DNA of 64,000 bases, taken from assembly GCF_014635185.1 (NCBI RefSeq), contig NZ_BMCM01000003.1, forward strand, positions 62,001-126,000, written 5' to 3'. Source of the DNA: Microbacterium murale (GTDB taxonomy: Bacteria; Actinomycetota; Actinomycetes; Actinomycetales; Microbacteriaceae). How positions within the stretch are numbered: position 1 is the stretch's first letter; the number at the start of each line of letters is the position of its first letter. The notes beneath the pieces were generated by a model. The model did no database searches. It was not told the origin of the DNA and saw only the letters and a list, made by a program, of their open reading frames with translations. The translations under genes were made by a program, and so were the position numbers. Below are positions 40,744-51,005 of this stretch, one piece after another.

Positions 40744-40791
40744 TTCCGAGAGTGCGACGCGAGACGGAGCGGGGGCGTTGATGCGGCGAAC

Positions 40792-40797
40792 TAGACT
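40792..40797 (+). promoter_or_regulatory. Leaderless-type promoter of gatC (TAGACT)
   Basis: TAGACT plus 6 nt gives GTG 40804 as the start, rather than the GTG three bases earlier, and yields the normal GatC N-terminus MSEITPELV. Confidence 0.55.
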
Positions 40798-40803
40798 GAT
40801 GTG

Positions 40804-41103
40804 GTGTCTGAAATCACCCCTGAGCTCGTACGCCATCTCGGCGTGCTCGCACGTATCCAGCTGAACGACGACGAGGTGACGCGGCTCACGGGCCAGCTCG
40901 ACGCCATCGTCGACAACATCGCGAAGGTGTCGGAGGTGGCGACGTCCGATGTGGCGGCCACCAGCCATCCCATTCCGCTCGCGAACGTGTTCCGTGCCGA
41001 TGTGGTCGGCGAGACGCTGACCCACGAGCAGGTGCTGCAGAACGCACCGGATGCCGCGGACGGCCGTTTCCGCGTGACCGCGATCCTGGGGGAGGAGCAG
41101 TGA
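40804..41103 (+). CDS. gatC: Glu-tRNA(Gln)/Asp-tRNA(Asn) amidotransferase subunit C
   Basis: 99 residues. GatC wraps around GatA and GatB and stabilises the complex. The sequence [20 protein letters not shown] followed by [13 protein letters not shown] and [15 protein letters not shown] is canonical. First gene of the coupled gatCAB operon; its stop overlaps the gatA start (GTGA). Confidence 0.95.
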   Translation: MSEITPELVRHLGVLARIQLNDDEVTRLTGQLDAIVDNIAKVSEVATSDVAATSHPIPLANVFRADVVGETLTHEQVLQNAPDAADGRFRVTAILGEEQ

Positions 41104-42617
41104 GTGATCTGATCCGACTGACAGCCGCCGAGCTCGCCGACAAGCTCACCGCCGGCGAGGTCTCCAGCCGCGAGGCCACGCAGGCGCACCTCGACCGGAT
41201 CGCCGCCGTCGACAGCGACGTGCATGCGTTCCTGCACGTGAACGACGGTGCCCTTGCCGCGGCCGACGCGGTCGACAGCGCCCGAGCAGCGGGAGAGAAG
41301 CTGCATCCGCTCGCCGGTGTGCCGCTTGCGATCAAGGACGTCCTCGTCACGACGGATCAGCCGACCACGAGCGGATCGAAGATCCTCGAGGGGTACATGT
41401 CGCCGTACGATGCGACCGTCGTCGCACGTGCACGCGCGGCCGGCCTCGTGCCGCTGGGCAAGACCAACATGGACGAGTTCGCGATGGGCTCTTCCACCGA
41501 GCACTCCGCATACGGCCCGACCCGTAACCCGTGGGACCTCGACCGGATCCCCGGCGGCTCAGGCGGCGGCTCCGCTGCTGCTGTCGCCGCCTTCGAAGCG
41601 CCACTGGCCCTCGGCTCGGACACCGGCGGATCGATCCGTCAGCCCGCACACGTCACCGGCACGGTCGGCATCAAGCCGACGTACGGCGGGGTCAGCCGTT
41701 ACGGCGCGATCGCCCTGGCATCGAGCCTCGATCAGGTCGGACCCGTCACCCGCACGGTGCTCGACTCCGGACTGCTGCATGACATCATCGGCGGTCACGA
41801 CCCGAAGGACTCCACCTCGCTCACCGACGCATGGCCGTCGTTCGCGGATGCCGCCCGAGAGGGTGCACGGGGCGACGTGCTCAAGGGACTGAAGGTCGGC
41901 GTCATCAAGGAGCTCCCCGATTCGGGTTTCCAGCCCGGAGTCGCAGCATCCTTCCGCGCATCGCTCGACCTGCTCGAGGCGAACGGCGCCGAGATCGTCG
42001 AGATCTCCACGCCGCACTTCGAATACGGCGTCGCGGCGTACTACCTGATCCTGCCCGCGGAGGCATCGAGCAACCTGGCGAAGTTCGACTCGGTGCGCTT
42101 CGGCCTGCGGGTCACTCCGGACGGCAACCCGACCGTGGAGGACGTCATGTCCGCCACTCGTGAGGCCGGCTTCGGCGACGAGGTCAAGCGCCGCATCATC
42201 CTCGGCACCTACGCTCTGTCGGCGGGTTACTACGACGAGTACTACGGCAGCGCTCAGAAGGTGCGCACGCTGATCCAGAAGGACTTCGACGACGCGTTCG
42301 CGCAGGTCGACGTCATCGCCACGCCGTCGGCGCCCACCACGGCGTTCAAGATCGGCGAGAAGATCGACGACCCGCTGCAGATGTACCTGAACGATGTCAC
42401 GACGATCCCGGCGAACCTCGCCGGTGTCCCCGGCATCTCGATCCCGTCCGGCCTCGCGGAGGAGGACGGCATGCCCGTCGGCATCCAGTTCCTCGCGCCG
42501 GCGCACGAAGACGCCCGGCTGTATCGCGTCGGTGCCGCTCTTGAGACCGCGCTCGTCGACTCGTGGGGAGCTCCGCTGCTCACCCGCGCACCCCAGCTCG
42601 CAGGAGGGACCCGCTGA
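41100..42617 (+). CDS. gatA: Glu-tRNA(Gln) amidotransferase subunit A
   Basis: 505 residues. Amidase subunit that releases ammonia from glutamine to amidate Glu-tRNA(Gln). The amidase signature is intact: [10 protein letters not shown] with the catalytic lysine, [30 protein letters not shown] with the cis-serine and [14 protein letters not shown] with the nucleophile serine. Starts at GTG 41100 overlapping gatC and ends in a TGATG overlap with gatB, so all three subunits are translated in a coupled fashion. Confidence 0.97.
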   Translation: MSDLIRLTAAELADKLTAGEVSSREATQAHLDRIAAVDSDVHAFLHVNDGALAAADAVDSARAAGEKLHPLAGVPLAIKDVLVTTDQPTTSGSKILEGYMSPYDATVVARARAAGLVPLGKTNMDEFAMGSSTEHSAYGPTRNPWDLDRIPGGSGGGSAAAVAAFEAPLALGSDTGGSIRQPAHVTGTVGIKPTYGGVSRYGAIALASSLDQVGPVTRTVLDSGLLHDIIGGHDPKDSTSLTDAWPSFADAAREGARGDVLKGLKVGVIKELPDSGFQPGVAASFRASLDLLEANGAEIVEISTPHFEYGVAAYYLILPAEASSNLAKFDSVRFGLRVTPDGNPTVEDVMSATREAGFGDEVKRRIILGTYALSAGYYDEYYGSAQKVRTLIQKDFDDAFAQVDVIATPSAPTTAFKIGEKIDDPLQMYLNDVTTIPANLAGVPGISIPSGLAEEDGMPVGIQFLAPAHEDARLYRVGAALETALVDSWGAPLLTRAPQLAGGTR

Positions 42618-44149
42618 TGGCTGCCGCAGCAAAGCTGATGGACTTCGACAAGGCCCTCGAACTGTTCGAGCCGGTGCTCGGATTCGAAGTGCACGTCGAG
42701 CTCAACACGAACACGAAGATGTTCTCCGATGCGCCGAACCCGGCCAACGAGAAGTATCACGCCGCCGAGCCCAACACGCTCATCGCGCCGGTCGACCTCG
42801 GGCTCCCCGGCGCCATGCCCACGGTCAACGAGACCGCGATCCGTTCCTCGATCAGCCTCGGCCTCGCTCTGAACTGCTCGATCGCGGAGTCGAGCCGCTT
42901 CGCGCGGAAGAACTACTTCTACCCGGATCTCGGCAAGAACTACCAGATCTCGCAGTACGACGAGCCGATCGCGTACGACGGGTCCGTCGTGGTCGAGCTC
43001 GAGGACGGCACACTGGTCACGATTCCGATCGAGCGCGCGCACATGGAGGAGGATGCCGGAAAGCTCACCCACATGGGTGGCGCAACCGGTCGAATCCAGG
43101 GCGCCGAGTACTCGCTGGTCGACTACAACCGTGCGGGCGTTCCGCTGGTTGAGATCGTCACGAACATCATCTACGGAGCCGGTCACCGCGCTCCCGAGAT
43201 CGCGAAGGCGTATGTCGCGACGATCCGGGACATCGTGCGCAGCCTCGGAATCTCCGAAGCACGCCTCGAACGCGGCAACCTGCGCTGCGATGCCAACGTG
43301 TCGCTGCGCCCTCGCGTCGCCGAAGGCGAGGAGCCGGCACTGCTCGGCACCCGCACCGAGACGAAGAACGTCAACTCGATGCGCTCGGTCGAGCGCGCCG
43401 TGCGCCACGAGATCCAGCGTCAGGCGCAGATCCTCGCCGACGGCGGCACGATCATCCAGGAGACGCGTCACTGGCATGAGGACACCGGCACGACATCGCC
43501 GGGACGGCCGAAGTCGGACGCCGACGACTACCGCTACTTCCCCGAGCCCGATCTGCTGCCCGTGCAGCCGACCAGCGCGCTGATCGAGGAGCTGCGGGCC
43601 GAGCTGCCTGAGCAGCCCGTCGCGAGGCGCCGCCGGCTGAAGGCGGAGTGGAGCTTCACCGACCTGGAGTTCCAGGACGTCCGCAACGGCAACCTGATCG
43701 ACGAGGTCGAGGCGACCATCGCTGCGGGTGCCACACCGGCCGCCGCGCGAAAGTGGTGGACCGGTGAGATCTCCCGCCTCGCGAACTCCCAGGACAAGGA
43801 TGCCGCCGGCCTCATCGCTCCCGAGAACGTCGCCGCCCTGCAGAAGCTCATCGACGAGGGAACACTCACCGACAAGCTCGCCCGCCAGGTGCTCGAAGGG
43901 GTCATCGCCGGCGAGGGCACCCCGCAGGAGGTCGTCGACGGCCGCGGGCTGGCCGTCGTCTCGGACGACGGCGCGCTCATCGCTGCGATCGACGACGCCC
44001 TCGCGGCGCAGCCCGATGTCATGGCCAAGATCAAGGACGGCAAGGTACAGGCCGCAGGCGCGGTCATCGGCGCCGTCATGAAGGCGATGAAGGGCCAGGC
44101 AGATGCCGCCCGCGTGCGCGAGCTGATCCTGGAGCGTGCAGCGCAGTAG
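42617..44149 (+). CDS. gatB: Glu-tRNA(Gln) amidotransferase subunit B
   Basis: 510 residues from ATG 42617, which overlaps the gatA stop; an in-frame start at 42563 lies inside gatA. GatB binds the tRNA and phosphorylates Glu-tRNA(Gln). The catalytic cradle shows GFEVHVELNTNTKMFSDAPN, RKNYFYPDLGKNYQISQYDE and the DYNRAGVPLVEIVT signature; the C-terminal YqeY-like tail (from about 400) is complete. With GatA and GatC it implies that Gln-tRNA is made by the indirect route. The terminator at 44182 closes the operon. Confidence 0.97.
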   Translation: MAAAAKLMDFDKALELFEPVLGFEVHVELNTNTKMFSDAPNPANEKYHAAEPNTLIAPVDLGLPGAMPTVNETAIRSSISLGLALNCSIAESSRFARKNYFYPDLGKNYQISQYDEPIAYDGSVVVELEDGTLVTIPIERAHMEEDAGKLTHMGGATGRIQGAEYSLVDYNRAGVPLVEIVTNIIYGAGHRAPEIAKAYVATIRDIVRSLGISEARLERGNLRCDANVSLRPRVAEGEEPALLGTRTETKNVNSMRSVERAVRHEIQRQAQILADGGTIIQETRHWHEDTGTTSPGRPKSDADDYRYFPEPDLLPVQPTSALIEELRAELPEQPVARRRRLKAEWSFTDLEFQDVRNGNLIDEVEATIAAGATPAAARKWWTGEISRLANSQDKDAAGLIAPENVAALQKLIDEGTLTDKLARQVLEGVIAGEGTPQEVVDGRGLAVVSDDGALIAAIDDALAAQPDVMAKIKDGKVQAAGAVIGAVMKAMKGQADAARVRELILERAAQ

Positions 44150-44181
44150 GTCAGACCGCGACACTTCGGGGGTCGCGAGTA

Positions 44182-44220
44182 CGAATGTCGGACCGATTCG
44201 TCTGATCGGTCCGACATTCG
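44182..44220 (+). terminator. Terminator after gatCAB
   Basis: A perfect 16-bp stem, CGAATGTCGGACCGAT with ATCGGTCCGACATTCG, loop of 7, starting 33 bases after gatB. No T run follows, which is common in high-GC actinobacteria. Confidence 0.85.
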
Positions 44221-44277
44221 GCGTTTCGACCCCCAGACTGTCGAGCCGTTGTCGGTGGCTTCAGCGAGAATGGAACC

Positions 44278-45534
44278 ATGGGGCGCGGTGACGGACGAGG
44301 CAGGCTCGTCTCTCCTGACGGAGCGGACGACACCGGCACACGCATACTCCACGTCGACATGGATGCGTTCTACGCGGCCGTAGAGGTGATGGACGATCCG
44401 TCATTGCGCGGCCTGCCGATCATCATCGGAGCTCCGGACGGACGCTCGGTGGTCTCGAGCGCGTCGTACGAGGCGCGTCGGTACGGTGTGCGCGCCGCGA
44501 TGCCGGTGAGTCAGGCCATGCGCCTGTGCCCGACCGCGAAGATCGTCATGCCGCACTTCGACCGCTACCAGTCGGTGTCGCGTCAGGTGATGACGGTGTT
44601 CGAGTCGATCACGCCCCTGGTCGAGCCGCTTTCGGTCGACGAGGCGTTTCTCGACGTCCAGGGTGTCAGGCGGCTGTGGGGGAGCCCGGGGCAGATCGCG
44701 CGACTGGTCAGGGAGCGTGTGCAGGCCGAGGTCGGCATCAGCTGCAGCGTCGGAGTCGCTGCGACGAAGCACGTCGCGAAGATGGCATCGACGATCTCGA
44801 AACCGGATGGGATGCTGATCGTCGCAGCGGCAGACACCCTCGACTTCCTGGCGCCGCGGTCCGTGCGCACGATGTGGGGCGTGGGGCCGAAGGCCTCTGA
44901 TGCGTTGGAGGCACGAGGCATCCGCACGATCGGCGACATTCGCGACTCGCCCCAGGACATGCTCGACCGCGCCGTCGGTCAGGCGCTGGGTGCGCGCATC
45001 GCGCAGCTCGCACGAGGAGAGGACGCCAGGTCGGTCGAGACCGAACGGGTCGAGAAGAGCGTCGGGCACGAGGAGACGTTCGACGTCGACGTGAGCGATC
45101 GCGAGTTCCTCCGTGCTGAGCTGCTCAGACTCGCGGATCGCGTCGCGGTGCGTCTGCGGAAGGCCTCATGGGAGTGCACGACCGTCGCGATCAAGATCCG
45201 CTTCGACGACTTCACCACGTTGAGCCGCTCGCAGACCCTCTCTGAACCGACCTCGGTGGGGCAGAGGATCGGCGAGGCAGCGCAGAAGCTGTACGAGTCG
45301 ATCGACCGGCGTGACCCGGTGCGGCTGGTCGGAGTGCGCGCCGAGAAGCTGCGGCCGGCCGGGGGAGCGGCGTTCGCGCTGTGGGACGATGACGAGCACT
45401 GGCGCAAGGTCGAAGGTGCTCTCGATGACGCTCGCGCACGTTTCGGCAGCGCCACGATCACGCGTGCCAGGCACGTGGCGCGCGGCGATGGTCGCGGCGC
45501 CGTGAGACATCCGAAGGATCACGGCGTCGATTGA
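44278..45534 (+). CDS. dinB: DNA polymerase IV
   Basis: 418 residues. Y-family polymerase for lesion bypass. Palm motifs HVDMDAFYAAVEVMDDP and LSVDEAFLDVQGVRRLWG carry the metal-binding acids; the finger/thumb parts SASYEARRYGVRAAMP and GISCSVGVAATKHVAKMAS (K-M-A-S) and the little-finger domain (from about 250) are present. No C-terminal beta-clamp motif of the QL-F type is obvious. ATG 44278 has GAGAAT 6 nt upstream, close to the leaderless pattern; no LexA box is visible. Confidence 0.94.
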   Translation: MGRGDGRGRLVSPDGADDTGTRILHVDMDAFYAAVEVMDDPSLRGLPIIIGAPDGRSVVSSASYEARRYGVRAAMPVSQAMRLCPTAKIVMPHFDRYQSVSRQVMTVFESITPLVEPLSVDEAFLDVQGVRRLWGSPGQIARLVRERVQAEVGISCSVGVAATKHVAKMASTISKPDGMLIVAAADTLDFLAPRSVRTMWGVGPKASDALEARGIRTIGDIRDSPQDMLDRAVGQALGARIAQLARGEDARSVETERVEKSVGHEETFDVDVSDREFLRAELLRLADRVAVRLRKASWECTTVAIKIRFDDFTTLSRSQTLSEPTSVGQRIGEAAQKLYESIDRRDPVRLVGVRAEKLRPAGGAAFALWDDDEHWRKVEGALDDARARFGSATITRARHVARGDGRGAVRHPKDHGVD

Positions 45535-45559
45535 TCTCCCGAGCGGCCCGTCTGTCGAC

Positions 45560-45565
45560 TAGCGT
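45560..45565 (+). promoter_or_regulatory. Leaderless-type promoter (TAGCGT)
   Basis: TAGCGT plus 6 nt before ATG 45572. The intervening GGAG is only 2 nt from the ATG, too close for a normal ribosome-binding site. Confidence 0.4.
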
Positions 45566-45571
45566 GGAGTC

Positions 45572-45892
45572 ATGCCGAACATCGCACTGGACCTCGGAAA
45601 GCAAGTCGCCTCCTTCGGCGTGAAGAGCGCCTATGGGGAGCCCCAGGACGTCGATGGGGTGAGCATCACGCCGGTCGCCCTGACGTGGGCGGGCTTCGGC
45701 GGTGGCGCGGACCAGGAGGGCAACGGCGGCGGAGGCGGCGGAGGGGTCTCCATTCCCGTCGGCGTATACGTCCGTCGTGAAGAGGGGCTGCGCTTCGAGC
45801 CGAACCTGGTGGCTCTGCTGGCCGTGGCGATCCCGTTCGTGTGGGTCGCGGGCCGTGCGCTCTCGCGCGTGATCCGTGCCCTCAAGAAATGA
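45572..45892 (+). CDS. Small glycine-rich membrane protein (GerW/YtfJ-like)
   Basis: 106 residues. An N-terminal 40-residue part (VASFGVKSAYGEPQDVDGVS, VALTWAGFGGGAD) is followed by a run of seven glycines, a short beta segment (VSIPVGVYVRREEGLRFEP) and a C-terminal membrane helix (LVALLAVAIPFVWVAGRAL) with a basic end. The Gly-run and GVSIPVGVY parts recall the GerW/YtfJ family; the actinobacterial members have no known role and do not imply sporulation. Its 3' end overlaps the next gene by 17 bases. Confidence 0.7.
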   Translation: MPNIALDLGKQVASFGVKSAYGEPQDVDGVSITPVALTWAGFGGGADQEGNGGGGGGGVSIPVGVYVRREEGLRFEPNLVALLAVAIPFVWVAGRALSRVIRALKK

Positions 45893-46457
45893 CGACCCGG
45901 TCGCGCAGGCTCTTCAGCGCGCGGCTGTCAGCATCATCGACGCGATCGTCGCCGTCGAAGCATCCAATCCCGTCGTCCTGATCGATGGCCGGGCCGGGGC
46001 CGGTAAGACGACTCTGTCCCGCATGGTGGCCGCGAACTGGCCAGTGGCCGGTCGACCGCAGCTGATCGCGCTGGACTCGCTGTACCCAGGATGGGACGGG
46101 CTCGATGCCGGCGTCGAACGTGCCCTGCACGACATCCTGCGCCCGCACGCGCGCGGTCTGCTCAGCACGTGGCGCCGCTGGGACTGGGAACTGGAGACCG
46201 ACGCCGAAGCGCATGCGGTGACGCCTGCGCTCGGCGTCATCCTGGAAGGCTGCGGGGCCGTGAACCCCGCAACCGCGCGCCTCGCCGATGTCAGTGTGTG
46301 GGTGGAGTCTCCGGATGCTGCGCGCAAACGGCGCGCCCTCGACCGCGACGGGGACGGATTCCGTCCGTATTGGGACGGTTGGGCCGCCCAAGAAGAACGG
46401 CACCTGGAACGTGACGATCCTCGCGCGCTCGCGACGCTGCGGGTCACTGTTCCCTAG
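45876..46457 (+). CDS. P-loop NTPase, uridine-kinase-like
   Basis: 193 residues from GTG 45876. The P-loop VVLIDGRAGAGKTTLSRMV (about 33-51) is clear, followed by LIALDSLYPGWDGLD, a switch-like region, LGVILEGCGAVNP (Walker B-like) and a lid-type segment KRRALDRDGDGFRPYWDGW. This matches the uridine/pantothenate kinase-like ATP-binding proteins annotated in actinobacteria without known substrate. It overlaps the preceding membrane-protein gene by 17 bases, so the two are probably co-translated. A small-molecule kinase role is inferred. Confidence 0.82.
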   Translation: MPSRNDDPVAQALQRAAVSIIDAIVAVEASNPVVLIDGRAGAGKTTLSRMVAANWPVAGRPQLIALDSLYPGWDGLDAGVERALHDILRPHARGLLSTWRRWDWELETDAEAHAVTPALGVILEGCGAVNPATARLADVSVWVESPDAARKRRALDRDGDGFRPYWDGWAAQEERHLERDDPRALATLRVTVP

Positions 46458-46499
46458 GAAACACACCTGGTCATCCCTCGTCTGGTCGGCGTCGCCTGA

Positions 46500-46844
46500 T
46501 CAGTCGATGACCCCACCACTGTGCACGAGTCGTACCTCCACTCCACCGGCACCGCGAATGGCGGGGTTGGTACCGGCGATCGCGAGTGCGTCATCCCAGT
46601 TCTCCGCCTCCAGGATGTACACGCCGGCAACCACCTGCGCGGCATCCACGAACGGGCCGTCGGTTACTCCCTGCGAGCGGATCGAGCGTGCGCGGTCGCG
46701 AGGCGTGAATGCCCACGCCGCCTTCATCGCGCCGGATGCAGCGAGCTCGTCGCCGTGACCATTCGGCTCGGCCAGGTCATCCTCCGTCGCGTCGAGTGCG
46801 TGCGCGGAGTCGTCGGTGTAGATCAGGACTGCGTATTGCGGCAT
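46500..46844 (-). CDS. YCII-family protein
   Basis: 114 residues. The dimeric alpha-beta barrel of YciI-related proteins is recognisable: YAVLIYTDDSAHALDATEDD at the N-terminus, FTPRDRARSIR, TDGPFVDAAQVVAGVYILEA and the C-terminal WDDALAIAGTNPAIRGAGGV. In actinobacteria such proteins are often linked to ECF sigma factors, but none is adjacent here. Function unknown. ATG 46844 is preceded by GGAGAGACG. It stands alone between two oppositely organised blocks. Confidence 0.88.
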   Translation of the reverse strand: MPQYAVLIYTDDSAHALDATEDDLAEPNGHGDELAASGAMKAAWAFTPRDRARSIRSQGVTDGPFVDAAQVVAGVYILEAENWDDALAIAGTNPAIRGAGGVEVRLVHSGGVID

Positions 46845-46870
46845 CGTCTCTCCGTTCGTGATGACATGGA

Positions 46871-47371
46871 CTACAGGTCTTGCGCGTCGGCGAGGGCGAT
46901 GAGGCCGTCGAGGCGGAAGCCCAGCCAGTCGTAGACACCGAAGCGCGGGTCTTCCAGGTCGTGCTCATCGTCTTCCGCTGTGATGTCGAGGCGGGTGGCG
47001 ATCACGAGTCGGAGCGCAGTGAGCGTGCGCAGCCAGGAATCGAGATCGGATGCCGCGATCACGACATCCTGTCGGGCGAGAGCGTCGTCGTCGGCGAGAT
47101 CTTCGGCTGCCGTCGTGAGAAACGGTGTCAGCCCGTTTCGCACGACGGCGGCGTCGGCCGTTCGCCTGTCGAGAAGATCGTCGTGGGTGGCGGCTGCGAA
47201 CTCCGCGGATGCCTCGGCATCCTCGGGGTAGGGATCGGGCGTGAGCCGGACGAGCCCTGGATCAGGCTCGTCGTCGAAGCCGGCGAGGACGTCGGTGAAT
47301 TCCTCGACGAGCCCCGCCAGATGAATGCCTTCCACAACGGCGAGCGGGAGGCGGATCACAGCGTCGGTCAT
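46871..47371 (-). CDS. DUF2017 protein
   Basis: 166 residues from ATG 47371, which overlaps the clpS stop; a longer frame to 47764 overlaps clpS and is not used. The family is conserved in actinobacteria directly after clpS, as here. It is acidic and helical (EEFTDVLAGFDDEPDPGLVR; DDALARQDVVIAASDLDSWL; GFRLDGLIALADAQDL). The biochemical role is unknown; gene order suggests it works with ClpS or the Clp protease. Confidence 0.88.
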   Translation of the reverse strand: MTDAVIRLPLAVVEGIHLAGLVEEFTDVLAGFDDEPDPGLVRLTPDPYPEDAEASAEFAAATHDDLLDRRTADAAVVRNGLTPFLTTAAEDLADDDALARQDVVIAASDLDSWLRTLTALRLVIATRLDITAEDDEHDLEDPRFGVYDWLGFRLDGLIALADAQDL

Positions 47372-47664
47372 TGCGGAGCCTTCCGGACAGTCGCCCACAG
47401 GCCGTAGTCGTGCATGGCCTGTGCGTGCATCTCCATCGTCTCGCGGGGACCGGTGGCGACGATCGCGTGCCCGTCGTTGTGCACGGCGAGCATGAGCGTC
47501 CTCGCTCGATCTGCCGAGTAGCCGAAGTACGTCCGGAAGACGCGTGCGACGTAGCTCATCAGGTTCACCGGATCGTTCCAGACGACGACCTCCCACGGCT
47601 CCAGCGGAGCGGCCTGGAGGTCGGTGACCTCGCTGAGATCGGGCGTGGCTATCGGAGTGCTCAT
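47368..47664 (-). CDS. clpS: ATP-dependent Clp protease adaptor ClpS
   Basis: 98 residues from ATG 47664, which overlaps the stop of the zincin gene (ATGA); an ATG 6 bases earlier is the alternative. ClpS delivers N-degron substrates to ClpC/ClpA. The folded domain shows VVVWNDPVNLMSYVARVFRT (N-D binding-pocket residues), AHNDGHAIVA-like VHNDGHAIVATG and a C-terminal helix MHAQAMHDYGLWATV. Middle gene of the coupled zincin-clpS-DUF2017 operon. Confidence 0.95.
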   Translation of the reverse strand: MSTPIATPDLSEVTDLQAAPLEPWEVVVWNDPVNLMSYVARVFRTYFGYSADRARTLMLAVHNDGHAIVATGPRETMEMHAQAMHDYGLWATVRKAPQ

Positions 47665-48008
47665 GCCCATCCCATCTCGTGCAGCTGCGTGTCGTCGATG
47701 CCGAAGAAGTGCGCGATCTCGTGTACGAGGGTCGTGTGGACCTCTTCGCGGAGTTCCTCTTCATCCTCGCACTCGGCGAGATGCGATTCTCGGAACAGGA
47801 TGATGCGATCGGGCAACTCGCCCATCCCGTACTGGCCGCGCTCGGTCAGCGCGAGCCCGTCGTACATTCCGAGCAGATCGAGACTTCCGTCCTCCGGACG
47901 GTCTTCGACGACGAAGATCAGATTCTCCAGGCCGTCCACCATCTCGTCGGGCAGTCTGTCGAGCTCGTCGACGACGAGCTGTTCGAAGGTCGCGGCATCC
48001 ATTTCCAT
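47661..48008 (-). CDS. Zincin-like metallopeptidase
   Basis: 115 residues from ATG 48008; GTG 48011 is also possible, and both follow TAGGCT at 5-8 nt. The zinc motif HEIAHFFGIDD near the C-terminus, preceded by LREEVHTTLV, and RIILFRESH identify the small zincin_1 family (formerly DUF1025), a putative minimal metallopeptidase. The longer frame to 48083 overlaps the LysE gene and is rejected. First gene of the operon with clpS, which suggests a link to proteolysis. Confidence 0.88.
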   Translation of the reverse strand: MEMDAATFEQLVVDELDRLPDEMVDGLENLIFVVEDRPEDGSLDLLGMYDGLALTERGQYGMGELPDRIILFRESHLAECEDEEELREEVHTTLVHEIAHFFGIDDTQLHEMGWA

Positions 48009-48036
48009 CACCGACCAGCCTATGGCCCGGCCGGCG

Positions 48037-48666
48037 TCAGTGGACGAACAGCAGCAGCGCGGCGACGGCGAGGAACAGCACACCGAACACGGTGTTCAGG
48101 ATGCGCTGGCCACGTGCGGTGCGTGTGACACGTTGAAACGGTCGGGCGGCGGTCGCGAAGAATCCCCACATCACGGCGACGTCGACGATGATGACGGTCG
48201 TGATCAGGATCAGGTACTGGGGCAGGGCCGGCTGGTCGAGTCGGATGAACTGCGGGATGAACGCGAGGAAGAAGACGATCGCCTTCGGGTTGAGAAGATT
48301 CACCCAGAAGCCGCGTCTGATCATCGACCAGTGACTCTCCGGCAGCCGCGGACCATCGGCAGCCGCCTCGCCGGCACTGCGGACGCGCGTGAAGATCAGC
48401 CTTAGACCGAGGTACGCGAGATACGCGGCCCCCGCGTAGCGGATGATGTCGAACAGCAGGGGAGAGCGGGAGACGATGAGCCCCACGCCCGCCGCGACGA
48501 TGACGACATGCACGATCAATGCGAGCTGTTGGCCGATGATGCCCCACACCGAACGCCGCCAGCCCTCGGCGAGCGAGTTCGACATCGTGTTGATCGCGCC
48601 GGCCCCTGGAGTGAAGCTGATGACGACGGATGCCGCGAGCAGGGAGAGCCAGACCGTCAGAGACAC
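48037..48666 (-). CDS. LysE-family amino-acid exporter
   Basis: 209 residues. Six membrane helices with the family motif ISFTPGAGAINTMSNSLAEG at the N-terminus, then GIIGQQLALIVHVVIVAAGV, RYAGAAYLAYLGLRLIF, WVNLLNPKAIVFFLAFIPQF and a C-terminal TARGQRILNTVFGVLF helix. These proteins export amino acids, homoserine lactones or similar small molecules; substrate not predicted. GTG 48666 is exactly 6 nt after TAGGAT. Confidence 0.92.
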   Translation of the reverse strand: MSLTVWLSLLAASVVISFTPGAGAINTMSNSLAEGWRRSVWGIIGQQLALIVHVVIVAAGVGLIVSRSPLLFDIIRYAGAAYLAYLGLRLIFTRVRSAGEAAADGPRLPESHWSMIRRGFWVNLLNPKAIVFFLAFIPQFIRLDQPALPQYLILITTVIIVDVAVMWGFFATAARPFQRVTRTARGQRILNTVFGVLFLAVAALLLFVH

Positions 48667-48672
48667 CAGGCA

Positions 48673-48678
48673 ATCCTA
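48673..48678 (-). promoter_or_regulatory. Leaderless-type promoter of LysE gene (TAGGAT)
   Basis: TAGGAT plus 6 nt before GTG 48666; no ribosome-binding site. Confidence 0.5.
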
Positions 48679-48740
48679 TGGGCGCGGTCATGCGTGGATG
48701 TTCCAGGCACGACACCCGCGTGATTCCGAGCCGCGTGAGC

Positions 48741-50780
<2,040 letters not shown>

Positions 50781-50819
50781 GATCTCATCCTTCCGAAGGG
50801 CTCGATCAACCACAACCAG

Positions 50820-50835
50820 ATACCCCCAGGGGTAT
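50820..50835. promoter_or_regulatory. CsoR-like operator of copper ATPase gene
   Basis: ATACCCC-CA-GGGGTAT is a perfect 7+7 palindrome about 40 bases before the copper ATPase start. It matches the general TACCCC/GGGGTA form of CsoR-family copper operators. The regulator gene must lie elsewhere. Confidence 0.65.
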
Positions 50836-50858
50836 TCCCGAAGTTCGCCGCACGAAGA

Positions 50859-50886
50859 AGGGCCCGAGTCTCTCGACTCGGGCCCT
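50859..50886 (-). terminator. Terminator after tRNA-His
   Basis: A 12-bp perfect stem, AGGGCCCGAGTC with GACTCGGGCCCT, 4-nt loop, 7 bases downstream of the tRNA-His 3' end on the minus strand, with TCTTC following. Confidence 0.8.
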
Positions 50887-50893
50887 CATCTCT

Positions 50894-50969
50894 TGGGGTG
50901 GCTAACGGGGCTTGAACCCGCGACCCCCGCGACCACAACGCGGTGCTCTACCAACTGAGCTATAGCCAC
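50894..50969 (-). tRNA. tRNA-His (GTG)
   Basis: Cloverleaf on the minus strand: acceptor GTGGCTA/TAGCCAC, D arm GCTCAGTTGGTAGAGC, anticodon loop TTGTGGT (anticodon GTG), T arm GCGGGTTCAAGCCCCGT, and an encoded CCA at 50894-50896. The preceding base (50970) supplies the G at -1 opposite C73, which is specific to tRNA-His. Confidence 0.96.
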
Positions 50970-51005
50970 CATGTGCCGGCCGGAGCAGGCAACCAGACGA
51001 TTCTA

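Noticed and set aside
44161-44220. LexA-type operator before dinB
   Set aside because: The palindrome is a 16-bp terminator stem of gatB, not an SOS box.
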